Source of the DNA: Rotaria socialis
Taxonomy: Eukaryota; Rotifera; Eurotatoria; Philodinida; Philodinidae
Direction of reading: 5' to 3'
Length of the DNA: 64,000 nt
NCBI GenBank assembly: GCA_905331475.1
Contig: CAJNYU010001121.1
Coordinates: 1 to 64,000 of the forward strand
Made by a program: the position numbers and the translations under genes. The notes beneath the pieces are model-generated. The model ran no database searches. It had not been told where the DNA came from and saw only the letters and a list, made by a program, of their open reading frames with translations. Below, piece by piece: positions 12,426-26,600 of the stretch (its first letter is position 1; the number at the start of each line of letters is the position of its first letter).

Positions 12426-15400
12426 ATGGACGAAGGTTCAACAACAACAATAACATTAACAAACCGATTACGTAAACGTTCAATCTCTTCTCATCGTCAT
12501 TCAAAATCAGATACTGATGGTCATACATCATTAATAAAAACAAAAATTCAAAAAATCGATGGTCAATATCGAGCATCACCCACTTGTCCAATTAATAACG
12601 AAGAAGACGAACAAACACATAGTAGTGATGATCAAGATGAACCATTAATTGTAGCAACAGTTCCACCATTGGTTCAAGATAGTTCAAATTATCGTATTCG
12701 ACAAGATATTTATGATGATGAAACAGGTGATGATCAACAATCAAATTCTTCATCACTCGATTATTCGCCTATACCTGAATCAGAACCAGCACTATCTGTT
12801 CAATCACCAATTAAAGCAACAATAACTGTTATGCCAAAGTCAAATCAATTCTTTAATGAAAGTGGTAATGAAACTATTCATGAAACATCTGTTGATATAT
12901 CAACAATGGCAACAAAAAGTTCGACTTGTTTATTCAGTGAAGAACACATTCAGGAAAAATCTGTTACTATCGAAGAATCTATCCCGGAACGAACGACAGC
13001 AACAAAAAAATTAAACTCTTATAAAACATCTGTGCCCTCAAATAGCTCTTGTGCAATATCCATAGACCAAAATCAAACAAAGTAGTTAGCTACATCTTAT
13101 TAATTCATATTGAGAAATTATACTTTTTTTTATAATTCTTTTTAGTGATACTACAAGTCAAACGGCATTACCTTCGTTATCGACTAATGAAGATGCTACC
13201 AGTAAGTTTATTTTGTTTATAACCTATCGTTCATAATTGCAATCATCTTAGGGAAACCTACTACATCTACTGATGCTATTGTATCAACTAATAGACAATC
13301 TCAAAATATCAATGATCAATCAAAAGTAAATGTACGATTAAAGCAAGTACCATCATCAACACAAATAAAAAAGAATAATATACCGAGTACTAATATTAAA
13401 ACTAATAAGCTTGTCGAACAGAAACCAATAAAAAAGTATTACTGAAATATTTAATTTACTTTTCTTTTTTACAAATTAATTTCTCTTCTTCAGACCCATA
13501 CCGATACCTATACAAAAAGAAACAGTGATTACCACAAAAAAACTAACTCCGACTGTTTCACCAAAGAAACCAATAAAGATGACAACAAATAAATTACCGT
13601 TAAATAATAACAACAGTGAAAAACAGCCTGTTCGACCTTCTTCAGTCACATCATCGTCAAAAGTAACAGAGAAAAAATCGTCAGATACTCTGAATTCAGC
13701 AGCAGCAGCAGCAACTACTAAACCATCAACTGAGTCAAATTCAGCCAAACCATCACCTGTCACACTTGGAAAAATACCAAAATTAAATCCAGCTAATAAA
13801 CAAAAATCTATAGAAAAAACAATGTCATCAAAAAGTCTTACTGATCAAAAGTCTGATATTCTTGCGCCTGGAAATACATTGACTAATAACAACAACGCTT
13901 CGAATTTGTCAGAAAAGAACCTTTCTAATATGCACAAATCGCCTGCAAAACGTCGCTCACCATCACATCCAAATCGATCTGCACCAACACATCTGATGGA
14001 CAATGTAGATTCATTCGCACCACTATCACCTATACGTCTTGATGATAATATTGTCGGAAAACAAATATCAGTATCTAATCAACGTTATCCACCATTACTT
14101 GATAATGACATACGTTCAACTTCAAATTTTCCTCGTGCCGTCTCAATTGGTATTGAACATTCACAATCACAATCACCTCTTTCACCGGTAAATAATCGTC
14201 TTCTTAAAATAAGTTAAACAAAAATTTTATATTTCTAATTCAATTTTTAGGACCCATCATCAACGTTGTATCCACCACCATCACCGCCATCATTGCCATT
14301 AGCACCACCACCACCATCACTATCATCTCGATCTATATCTTCATCAACAAAATCATTTATTGATTCTCGTCCCAGTCAATCTAATCTTCTAGGATCAACT
14401 AATGATGTTTTACAATCATTTTCTAGAAAAACATTTTCGACACCACCTGGTAGCGGCCCTATTTCAAGACCAAGTTGTTCATCAACTCTACCACATTCGC
14501 AGTCAGTAGTGTCATTACCAATCACTTCTAATGAATTTCAAGATTCTTGGAAAATCAATAAACCTGATAATATTTGGGATTCGGCATCGTCAGATGAAGA
14601 ATTAGAAGATGATTCAAACGCTCGACGATTCTTTCATCAAAATATGCGAGCTGTTGATGAAGAACTATCGAAAATAGATGAACCACGTTCAATAACACCA
14701 CCTCTTCCAACTGATAGCCGCACTGAACAATTATTAAAACGTCAAAAAAAAGCGTCGTTAGGTCTTGCTTCAAATGTTGAAACATATGCAACGAATATGA
14801 TAGAACCATCAGCATCTGTGGATGATTTCGAATGTGTAGCAATGGAACTCGATAGTCCAAAACATCGAACGCAATCTGAAAGTAGTGATCAAAATCATAC
14901 CATTGTCGAACCCAGTAACAGTAAAAGTGGCAGTAATGGAGCAGGTTTGTTAACGTACTTTTTAAGAGAACCGGAAAGATGAGCACAGGAAAGTTAAGCA
15001 CGAAAAAAACAAAACTCATACAGATACAGTGTATTGACTGACACAATAAATTTATTTACAGTCTATGACAGAGTGTGGGTGTGGGTATCACTAAACGGTA
15101 AAATAAGAGTAACAACCACGCACCCAAAAGCACAATTAATTACGTTCTCTATATTCGTCTAGTGTGAATAATTAGACTATTGTACAGAATTCGTACTTAT
15201 TATGCTTATGTTGTTATGTTATATATGATCTAATTAACCTAAATTGGTTTATGTTTATTCATTACTTTTTTGAAGTTTTTTTTCTTTCGTGCTTATTTTT
15301 CCTATGCTCATTTTATCGGTGCTTATAATTCCAGTTTCTATCTTTCCGTGCTCAACTTTCACCAATCCACTTTTTAAACACTAGAACTAGATTTATTTCG

Positions 15401-16881
15401 ATCGAAAAATTTTTATTGAAACTATTTTCTTTTGTATGTAAAATAGAAATGAGCGAATCGATATCTTTGTTTTAGTTGATGCCAATATCGCTGATTTAAC
15501 AACAGCTTCGTTGATTGATACAAGCAAGATCTTAGCGTCTAAAAATCGACCCTTAAAAGCAACTTCAATGACATTAATTGATGAATTAAAAAATGCGATA
15601 AATCCATCGTCTGCCTCAAAATTGCCTGTACTTACACCTAGTCGTTCATTATCTCGTTCGCGATCAAGATCAAGATCACGGTCAAGGTCGCGTTCATGCA
15701 CACGTTCTCATTCTCGGTCCCGTTCTCGATCTCGGTCTCGGTCGTCTTCATCATTATCTTCGTCATCATCACGTAAACGAGGCAGTCGACGTCGATCATC
15801 GAGACGATATTCAAATAAATATCATCAACGACGTCGTTCAAAGAGTTTCGCTGCTGCTGATGATGATGATAACGGCTTTAGTGAAAACAACAATAATAAT
15901 AATAATATTAATAATAATAATAACAACAATAATAATAATAATAATAACAACAACAATAACAATAATAATAATTATCCATCAGCTCCAATGCATTATCAAT
16001 CACATCATCATTATCCTCATTCTCATCATCAATCACATTGGCCACCAACAAGACAATCTGGTGGTTTACTTCCAGGACCACCACAATCTCTACCTCCACA
16101 ACAACAACAGCCACCTTATGGGCATCAACAACCGGTACCACCACTCTTACCAAATCATCCCTATTATCCACCATCGAATCGAACAATGATGCATCCAGTT
16201 GAACCGCCAAATGGTGGTGGTCGATTCAATTTTCTACATAATCATCAACAACATCATCATCCACCACTTATGCAACCGTCTTACTATCCACCAGCGCCAC
16301 TTCAACCGTTAATGCAATCAGCATCACGCAGTCATCACCATCCTATCAATCGATATCCACCACCTACGAGGCCACCATATGACTTGCAACCGCATTCAAT
16401 GGCAATGGGAAACGTTGGACCTCATCTACCAAATTCGAATTATAATCAATACAAGTACGAATCCGAAGAACGTCTTTCTATTCGACGACCAAAACGTGAT
16501 ACCACAATGGCATCGGCAAATATGAATAATAATCGACGAGGTGGAGGATTACAACAAACAGAAGCAAACGGTAAAAAAAAGATAAATAATCCAACAAAAC
16601 CCATTACCAAATATTCCGGTAAGTTCAATAAGTTTAGATCAAAAGCAAAATTATACTATTTCAATTTTGTTATAGATCCTCAAGATATGGACCAATTATT
16701 CGTAAAACGCGATAAATTATTGGCTCAATTAAGTGAAATATCGAATAGTAGTGATGTTAATGAAGATTCATTATCTACTCACGATAAACGATCACTAGCA
16801 ACAAATTATTCGAATGAAACCAAACCCACGAATTCTCAAGACGATGAAGATGAAGAAGGTGAAATAAGTGAAAGCGACTAA
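12426..16881 (+). CDS. Large RS-rich low-complexity protein, family unknown
   Basis: Not recognised as a known family. Seven exons (12426-13081, 13146-13201, 13252-13435, 13494-14187, 14251-14944, 15476-16618, 16676-16881) sum to 3633 nt, exactly 1211 codons including the stop. The N half is Ser/Thr/Lys-rich and basic. The middle has a proline run (PPPSPPSLPLAPPPP) and an acidic patch (WDSASSDEELEDD). Exon 6 encodes a dense RS domain of alternating Arg-Ser, a basic stretch, a run of about 30 mostly Asn residues, and His/Pro/Gln-rich sequence. The C terminus is a short helical segment (MDQLFVKRDKLLAQLSEI) and an acidic end, DEDEEGEISESD. RS domains usually act in nuclear splicing or mRNA processing, so a nuclear role is likely, but no RRM or zinc finger is visible. 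The 531-bp fifth intron holds an inverted repeat; if it is retained, the protein ends near 14982. Confidence 0.75.
14971..15323. repeat. Inverted repeat within intron of RS-rich gene
   Basis: The left arm at about 14971-15010 (GAGCACAGGAAAGTTAAGCA core) matches, in reverse complement and imperfectly, the right arm at about 15275-15323. Further GTGCTCA and GTGCTTA words continue to about 15360. It sits in the only long intron of this gene, suggesting a degenerate foldback insertion. Confidence 0.5.
15886..15972 (+). repeat. AAT/AAC trinucleotide repeat coding poly-Asn
   Basis: A tract of AAT and AAC codons, broken only by ATT near the start, encodes the asparagine run in the RS-rich protein. 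It is likely length-variable between alleles. Confidence 0.9.
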
Positions 16882-17726
16882 AACTTAGACAAATAAATCA
16901 TGTTCCAACATATATTTTAAATTCTTATTCGGTTTTTTGTTTTTGATTGTTCAGTTTCTTGATGTCTCTGTCGTTTTTCTTTTTGTACATAATATTCTTT
17001 CGAAAATAGATTGCGAAACGACAAAACCAGAAAGAAATCGCGCAATGATTCGTATATATTTTTGTTTTTACTTATTTAAAAGTATATCTGCTCTTGCGCC
17101 TATGCACGTTGTATGTTTTTCTGTTAAAAACAACGAGAAAAAAATCTTTAAAAACAAATTCGATTTCTATATGTGCGTGTGTGTGTGCCACTTTTTTTCT
17201 TTTCACATCCGTTTTTTTAAATTTTGTTCGTGCTTTTTATTTCTATGTCTGTTACGAAGTATCATGAAGACAAAACTGCAGATCTGTGTAACTACTACTA
17301 CTTGAATTTTCCTTTTCGTGTTTCGTAGGTTAAAAGAAAGAAACAAAAGAAAGAAACAAAAGCATATACACGATCAATTATTATATCGATGTTTTCATAA
17401 TAATAGGATTAAATTTAATAGTATTTCTATTTATGTTTTCTTTCTTCTATTTATTTTACCTAATAGACAAACAAAACCCATATATGCTGTAGAAGACAGA
17501 AATTTCTCATGATCATAATCTTCAACCTGTGGCACAGTACTTTCACATGTGTGGAAATATAAAAAAAACGAGAGACAAAGAAAAAACGACAAATGACTGT
17601 TGCGTTGCACCTGTTTAAGACAGATGAACAACGTAAAATAAATGAGGTAAAGATATGAATGTACGAAGAGAAAAAAAACCATGAAAACTAATCTTGTAAA
17701 TTAAACGAAAGTAAAAAGAGAATGGT
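16882..17726. other. Convergent 3' ends, no gene
   Basis: The region lies between the stop of the RS-rich gene (plus) and that of the SORL1-like gene (minus). It is T-rich with only short low-complexity ORFs and probably holds both 3'UTRs. Confidence 0.5.
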
Positions 17727-20700
17727 TTAGCTTGTTTTGTTGGTTGTATGAGCTTGGCTGAGTAACTGTTCATGAGCATCGTTTGATGAAGTATGATTTG
17801 TTGTTGTTGCTGGTTCTGTTCGAGTACCTAAAGTCAAATGCAGATGATTTTATTCTTTTTTTTCATAACATACGTGTTTGTGTTGGATTCTTTTTTGAAT
17901 TTTTTCGTCGACTCAAATAGCGAAGAGTAATGAGAACAATGGCGATGACAAGAACCATAAGAATGATAATAATAAGTATCATCCATACTATTGACGATGG
18001 TTCATCAAATTTATTTAATTTTGAAGTAGCTGTAATAAAAATTTAGAAAAAAGTATTTTCCCTCAAAATTTAATTATGAACGATTTTTAATTTACCATAA
18101 TGAATTGAATCTTTACATATTCGTTCACAATGTTCGTATTCATCACAATGTTCAATCATTCCGATACAATGATTTCGATCATCAGAACATTTACAAACAT
18201 ACTACAAACAATGATACAATTTTATCTTTTTGTTTACATGATTATTTAATAATTACTTCGTTTTTCTCTTGTGTTTGTTTACAATTGAGATGAAATTGAT
18301 CCGAACATAATAATCCATTGGATACATTTTGACAAAGATCATTAATTTTTATACATTTATGATCACACATTACATGAGTAACTAGATAAAAAACAGAAGA
18401 ATACGTAGATGAGAAAGAACAAAAACGAACTTTGTCTCTTGTTAACTTACATTTCTTGTCAGTTAAACATCGACTTGGTATTCTCATCGCTGGTTTCATT
18501 GTTGTTGTCATTTTATGACAATGATCTTCATCGTTACCATACGGACAATCATAAGCACCATCGCAAAGCCATTCAATTGGTATACATGTACGATTCGAAT
18601 TATTTATCTCAATACCTGTATAATGGCAATCAAAACCATCATTTGGTTTATCAATTGTACAACGTGCTGTAGCTTTGAATGCTTCTGTATATTGTGTATG
18701 ATCTTGTTCACAGATTCGAGCTGATTCAGCACAATGTATACGGTTTTGACAGAGAACTCGACCAGGTGCGCATTGCTCATTTTCTAAGTCGCAAAGAAAT
18801 GCTTGATATTTCCAAAACAAATATAAATTCATGCTTACTAGCTTGACAAGCACCTGCAATGAATTTTTCATCACTTGGACACGAGCATGATTGATAACTA
18901 TACATTAAAGAAAAGAAAACTGATTGATCATTATCGACTAAATGACTTCAATTTCGATAAAAATTATAAGATTGCTATATAGACTTCAGAATAGTCAAAT
19001 ACTTCAAAATTAAAAAATCTATTCATATAGATGACCTTTCACGAGACTTCTAATATGAATTTTCTTTCCAATTGAATGATTGATAAAAATTTAGTTTATC
19101 TAATAATATTCTTCTTACCGTGCATCATCGTTACATAGACAACGAAATCGTCCATGTTCGAGTGGAATACATAAATCAGAACAAGGACTATTTATACATG
19201 GATTCGTTATTGATGCTAAACAGACAATCGTATATATTTATATAAACTATTAAATAGAAATCATTACTTGAACCTAATGGTAAAATGGGAGCCATATCAA
19301 CGAATAATTTTAATGAATTGACATTTTTAAACTTCGCCATATTTTTCGCATAACTTTTTGCTAATATATCAATAGAATGTAAACGAACCGGTGATGCTTC
19401 AGAATCATTATTTTCCTGTGTAAAATAAAGAATTGGATGAATAAATAAAGCATTTTGAATGATTGACGAATGTTCATAGATGATTCTTGATGATAAATGA
19501 TTTTTATTATGATAGTCAAGTGTATTTAATCCATAGATAGTTGACTGACTAACAAATACGATTGCATGTGTTATTGGATCATATGACATATAACTTATAT
19601 TTGAATCTGTTGATAATAATTGAATTTGTTTTTTAATTTGTCCTTGAAGATTTCCTATATTCAATTTCGATGGTGAGTCATGCGAAATCCAATAAAGATT
19701 TGTTTTTATTGGATCAACAATAAGTATCGACGGTTGAATATGTTGATTTTTAACAATTGTGCGTTTTTTATGTGTTCGAATATTCAGAATACTAATTTTT
19801 TGTTGAAGCGTCTTTTTATTACGAATAAGAATATATAGATTCTGTGTTAAACCGTCAATAGTTAAATATTCAATACGTTCATCGACACCTTTATACAATT
19901 CATTATTTGAATCAAATGTTAATTTTTTATTAGTACGAGTTTTTTGACGAAGATTTTTCTATGAAAGCAAAAATGGTTTGATGAAAATCATATTCAGACA
20001 ATTGTCACTTACTCCTATGCGATATATAATTGATGATTGATCATGTTCAACAGCCATATAGACTTGTTTACTATTTTCATCAAAAACAAGTGCTGTTATT
20101 TCATATGCTTCCTCGACAGACCAATTAGCATTTTTTGTTAAAACTTCATCGTCTTCGTCGTCTTCATCATCATCTTGTTCTTGGTCAAAATCATTTGAAT
20201 GTATTTCAGCGATTGTACGGTTTGTACGTGAGTTTGTACCATAAACAAAAAAATTCGGTTGATTTGGATCGCGACGTGTTATAAAAGCATCGGATAGATA
20301 ATCTTCAATACCATTATTACAATGATTATTTTCTGGTTTAACATAACCACGACGTTTTGTTACAAGAGTATTATTGTCATGACAAGAACAATCTTGCGTT
20401 AAGATATAATGAGATTTTGGTAAACATATTCCATCTTTTGAACGTCGATAACCAGGTGAACATTCAAAATCAGTTAATAAACATGAACATGATTCAGTTT
20501 GAACTTGTGATGCATCATCAAGACAATGTGAACCAGATGTACGCCGTCTATAATAGAATTTCGAACCATTTATACAAATACCATGTAGAGACCATTGTTT
20601 TAATTGATGATGAGCACATTTTTCAGCTAGAAAATAATTTCCTTTTATAGTTGAGAGTAATGAAAAAAAATCTGTATTACTAACCAATAAGAAGATTAAA

Positions 20701-23684
20701 ATCGAGTTGAATTAAATTCAATTTCTTTTTGGTATTTAATGATAAAATATAAAACATATTATTTTTATCAGCAATAAGAGATAATATTTGAGAAGAGGTA
20801 TCATTTGAGATTTTTCCATGATGCCAATTACGACCATAATCAGTTGAATATCTTAACAAATCGTAAGTAGAAATAAATAGAATTCTTAAATTTCTTTTAT
20901 AATAATAATAATCCTCTTCCTACCGAAAAGAATGATCCAACGATGAATGGTTTGTTTTTGGTATAGTGACAATAAGAGCATTTGGATTTGATATAGCAGT
21001 TAAATAGTCATGACCTTTGAAACTCTAAAGAAACTTCGAAATAGATCAGCATAGAAAACTTTAATAAAGAAAATTTACTAAGTGCCATAATCGCCCGCCA
21101 TTGGATGAGATTGCTACATATTCACTGATACCATCGAAAGCTTCAAAAAACGTAAATAAACAAATAAAAGCATAATCATTCAAATTGACATTTATTTTAC
21201 CTTTTCCGACAAGAATTCCTGGTGCATCATTTGAAGATATTAATGAGCTTATTAGAATTGATGCATTTTCCGGACAACTCATCATCTAATATTAAATAGG
21301 CTCTTTTTGAAAATATAAGCTACTTTTTGACATACCTTATCACATTCATAATGCGTTTTATTCCACGTAACTCCATCATCAAATGAAACCATTGTAGTTG
21401 CTTCGGGTCCAACATTTGCTAAGAAAACAGTTTTCAGTAACCCACGCACCTGATAAAATGGTATTTGTTTTGTTGAGCATCTAAGCAAAAAACAGTTTTA
21501 AATTTCTATGATTTATGCTTATATTAATTTACTCGATCGTATTATATGAATTGTCAATGTTTATTGATTCACAATTAATATTTGGCAAGTTGAATAGATT
21601 TTGTTTTGAATAGCCCATAAGCTTACATGTTGTTGGTACTCTTGTTTCATTATTTTCTTGTAACTTGTTATCAGTAATAAATAAAAGTAATAAATCTTGA
21701 GTATTGACATCTTCAATAGCACAATAAAACTAAAACCGAAAGTGAATTATAATAATAAAAAAACATTGCTTGCAATGATTTACGAATTTCAAACAAATTT
21801 TTGGCTTCGATAATGAATTTCAAGGTTAAAAAAGAATCAAAAATATTTCGAATTTCTAATCCTTCTCTACTGATTTGCTCTAGTTTTGAAATCTGCGGGT
21901 TCCAATTTGTAAAATTAAAATTAAAGTTCTTCTCGATCGATTTTACGAAGTTCTAATAGTTTCAATGATAAAAATGATTCATGGAGTGTTGAGATATTCT
22001 ATTTTCAAAAAAACTGAATGAGATTTCTGCAACATTACGATTGCCTAATGTTGAATATTTTTGAAAAAGAAAATAAATCATTTGCGAAGATTTCTTTCGT
22101 ATAGATTTTTTGAACAAAAATAAAAAAAAAAACTAATTCATACATTGCCTTGAGATTGTAATCGTTTGGGTAACGATCGAAAACCTTCCTCAGCTAAATT
22201 GTTCACATGGCTAATTACACTTGAACCCTAAATAAAATATTTGATTGACATCTTATATGAAATTTTAAAAAAAGCATATTTCATGTATCATTTACGTCTG
22301 TTGTTTTTGCAAGTAGATAACGCGAGAAAAGTTTCGCCGATGATACATCATTCAAAATCGGTGTTATTTGATGTGTTGTTACATCAAGTAATTTTATGTA
22401 ACGTGAATGTTGAACAATAACAACGGCATTTGCTTTGTTTGCCCTAGATGAAAGTAAAAGTAACTTAACATATGTATGAGGTCATATGAGGGCGTTGACC
22501 AAACAAAAACATACCAGCCAAGTACTGCAGAACTACTACTAGAATTGATTGCTTTCCATGCAATACCGAAATCTTGGCTAATGTATAACTATGATATAGA
22601 GATAATATAAAATATGATTAAACAAAAGAAACCAAACATTCTTACATCAACTTCATCCGATGTTTCAGCAATCCACGAATTATTTCCTTCTGGAAATATA
22701 TGGATTTGTTTCGGTTTAAATGATATGATTGTATTTTGTTGATGAGTAGAATTGAAAGTCCAAAGTGTTTGAGTATTTTCATCGAAAATAACAAGAAACT
22801 ATTTAAAAAAGTAATTAATTATAAACATATTAATTGAATACTGACATTTGATGGATGTATTTCTTGATTGGTTGGAACAATGTGCGCATATTGAAAAACA
22901 TGTTTAATTGTTCCATCAGTTTTATTAACTAATAGAATTTCATGTTCTTTAAAAACAAGTGTAATTAAATCATTTATATAACTATTTAGGATCATATCAG
23001 ATAAGGATGATGACGATAGATTGCCATTTAACGAGTACTAAAGAAAAAAAATGAAGGGAAAGGTCGTTTTTGTTTTTGTTTTTGTTTTTGTTTTTATTTT
23101 TGTTTCTTTTCAAATGATAAGAACATAGGATCAAGGAAAAAAACTCATGTATTTAATTACAAATAATCGAGCTTTTTGATACATTTTAACGTGTCACTGT
23201 TATCATAATTGTATACATTCAATTAAGCCTGCCTGTCAACAAGTTTTGATAAAGTTGTTGAATTCCTTTTTTTTCTATAGCATATAGCTATTCAAATGAA
23301 TCAATATTTGTGTAGAACTGAAAATAATCATTTACTCCTTGATCCTAAAAATTTTAAAAAAAGCTAAACATGATGACATACATCGGTACGAAATTGTTTC
23401 TCCCGTTTTTCATTAATTATCATCACTGTTGTAAGTGTAGTTGTCGAGTCTGTGACATTTACAATAATATTTTCAGGTACGTTCTCAGCAACTGAATCTA
23501 TTATTGTTGTCGCTTCAATTGGTGCTGGTATTGGGGGCATTGGATGTGCATGTTCTTCTGAATTGAGATCATTATTATACTCCTCAGATATTGAAATAAT
23601 AGCAGTTGTATCATCGGAACATAATCCGAGATGTGCAATGAATAAAAAAACACATATCGAAACGCAATAAATACGACGATGCAT
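17727..23684 (-). CDS. SORL1: SORL1-like sorting receptor, shortened
   Basis: A type I membrane receptor combining VPS10 and LDL-receptor modules, as in SORL1/LR11, which sorts cargo between Golgi, endosomes and the surface. Exon 1 (23382-23684) encodes a signal peptide (IYCVSICVFLFIAHLGLCS) and a Thr-rich leader. Asp-box repeats of the VPS10 propeller are visible: LYISQDFGIAW, VSFDDGVTW, AISSNGGRLW and STDYGRNW. The Cys-rich 10CC module follows (LLTDFECSPGYRRSKDGIC), then an LDLR-type propeller at about 19260-20150 (LYWISHDSPSKLNIGNL), an EGF module (NPCINSPCSDLCIP), and few LDLR-A repeats, the clearest being CIPIEWLCDGAYDCPYGNDE. The membrane helix (VWMILIIIILMVLVIAIVLI) is at about 17900-18000, with a tail of about 50 residues ending AHTTNKTS. 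Compared with vertebrate SORL1 it lacks the fibronectin III block and most LDLR-A repeats. Not all internal junctions were verified. Confidence 0.85.
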
Positions 23685-26600
23685 TATCTAAAAAACAATC
23701 ATACAAAAGAAACATGTTTACCACAAAGTTATATATATATATATATACTGATAGCAGCTGATGCAAGCCTATGCAGCAGCATTAATAAAATACGTTTAAA
23801 AAACAGCACAATGCCCTGGCGAAGTTAGAGACGCATATAAAGAATGAAGAGAGTCATTTGTATACATGATGATTCGCTTACAAAAATATTCATAATATCA
23901 ATGCAAAGTATTGCCTAGCTAAAACATATACAATATAAGGTCATACGCTTGATTCTATTTAATCATCTTTCGTGTGCACGTTATCATCATAGGCAATACT
24001 ATTATCGTTCTATCGGATGTTGTCATCAATGATAGCTATTGTGTTGTGGCAGCACACAATGAGTAAAAGTCAAAATAAAAAACATATTAATTAATGTTTT
24101 ATGAATTCGATTACTTTCGAAAATTCAAAATTTATAGGATAGTATTAATCTATTCGCACAACAATAATTATAAGCGTAAAATTCGGGTATTATTCGCATA
24201 ATTTATCTAGCATGCATGATTTGCAATTGGTGTGCGCTTATTTCAGGATGCTTTTTTGTATGATGAGAGAACAAAGACGTTCTCTTACTTACTTGTGATT
24301 GTTATTCTTATTCTCAACTGCCTATAAGAGTATTCATATGTGTTGTGTTTTCATGGACACAATCATCATCAGCGCTCTTCGCTTTCCTACGAATGAAGCG
24401 AACATGCGGCTTTTTTATTCTCCGCACACTAAAACACGGCGGCATGTATTTGCTTTTTCGTGTCTGCAGCTGCACAGGCAAGTATCGACGGGGGAAAATG
24501 TGAAATCATGTTAATAGAAAAAACGAAAAAGACGCATGTAACCATAAAAATAACAACGGCAATATAGATGTGCATAAATGAAAAAGCAAAGAAAGTCAAA
24601 TAAAAAAACCTACTGATAATATAAATGGCCTTCATGATAGAATGATTATGATCCGTACTATACAACTAATTTATGGCAATACCACATTCACTTTGTTTTT
24701 GTCGTACTATTCAATACTGTATACAAAAAATAGAAAACGAAAAGAAGAAGAAATCGATTTTTGCAAAATATTTACACGCTTGATTGATTGTCTCAAGCAG
24801 TTTACTCTCTTGCTTCTTCTTTCTTTCTAAAAATAGTGAAATAAAATGTTGACATCATTTTCAGAAAGAATCAACAGTCATTGATTCCCTTCCTACTTTT
24901 TTCTACGCTATAACATTAAAAAAAACGAGTTCTGCTATATTCATACATTTTGAATGAACAAAAATATCTTTCTCTATGAGACTAATGGTCTTATCAGCTT
25001 AACAACAATAACAACAACAACAACAACAGTAATACTAACTTTCGAAAACAAATGATATGCATGTGGCATGTCAGTATAAAGAATCCAATGAAATGATATA
25101 TGCTATGTTGATGACAATGATAACTTATTTTTAACTGCTTTACCACAATTTCTTTCTCATCCACAAAAATACACTTCGTATCCTATATATTTTGTTTTTG
25201 CATGGTCTATTAAATGTCTGCGCAGTAAAATGAATCATCCTATCCATTGAATAGATTAATATCAGGTAGCAAAGCGCTATTTTATACGTAAAAGCAAAGA
25301 ATCAAAAAGTAATCAAAAAGAAAATGGATCTCTTTTCGTGTTGTCAGTACTCTTAGTAATACCTTTCATATTCGACTATTTTTACTTACCGATGGTAATG
25401 TTATTAATGTAGTTTTACAATGAAATGAAGCGATCAAATGGTTTTCGATAAATATGAAGTCAACAATACAATAGAATTCCATATTACATTCGATTTCTCT
25501 ATTGATCGTATGACAACTCAATGAATATTGTCATCGATATTTTTTCAGAAGAAATATTCAAAAAGGAAAAAAACAGAAAATACATTTTTGAAAAATATAT
25601 GAATGTTGCATTGAAAAACGAGAAGTTTTTTTTCTTCTTCTTCAATTTTTAGCTTGTGTGATGAAAGTAAGAGATTAGTCAATGTTTTTCTAGTACATGA
25701 AAAGAATTAGTATATTTTGCATATATTTCAACTGACTGGCATATTGTGACAAAAACAAAGATGACTTAAAACTGCTAGAGAGTCTAGTTATGCCATAATC
25801 AGATGTTATTTATAAGTGAGATCAGTTGATAGCCTTTTGATTGAATGAAGATAAAAACAAGTTTAGAATTAAAATAAAAAACAAAAACATCAATTGTCAA
25901 CCTAGATTTCGCATGAAAACACCATTAGATACTATCGCTTTATATCAAGGTTGGATTAGATCGAGACGATGTATTCATCAAGGATTGAAGGTTTTGTTAA
26001 AATCTCAGCTGGGTGATTTGTTATTTCGTAGTTCGATTAGTAATGATATTTATTTATTACTTCCTTTTTTTTCAAAACAGAAAATAAAATAAGATTATCA
26101 CGTTGAAGTGTATCCTGAAGGAAACATTCATACGAAAAGTACAAAAGAAATAATCAGTCACTGTCGGACGGACGCTTATGATGTTGACCTGCTCATGTAG
26201 CACTCTTTTGCTTGAATATGTTGAAAATCTCAGAAAAATCTTACATTATTTTTCGGGATAAACTTATTTGAGAACTGTAATAATATCAAAAGTTTTTCAC
26301 CGATCAACTAGTTACTAAACTATCGAATAACGGCTAACCGGTGAGAAAAGCGCTGTAACAATAGTAATTAGTGAAGAAATCTCTTGTGACATCACAAGCC
26401 TATGCAGTTTTTCTCCTGATTGATGTTTTCGAGTAATGGTAAATACGCCTGCCAGATATTCTGTAGAAAATATTAGAAACGACAAAACGCACATTTCGAT
26501 TAACACACAAATATCATATGATGATGAAGATCAACACACTAAAACAAATAAATATTGATTTTAGTTGAAATTAAAATCTATTACTAATGGGCACGATTCT

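Noticed and set aside
14555..15046. 163-codon minus ORF
   Set aside because: Antisense to exon 5 of the RS-rich gene; the plus-strand frame is phase-consistent across seven exons.
15860..16210. ORFs rich in Ile or Tyr on both strands
   Set aside because: Shadow frames of the AAT/AAC repeat in the RS-rich gene.
24299..24830. Cluster of short ORFs on both strands near 24.3-24.8 kb
   Set aside because: Mutually overlapping, no conserved motif, low-complexity Phe/Ile/Lys content typical of AT-rich intergenic DNA.
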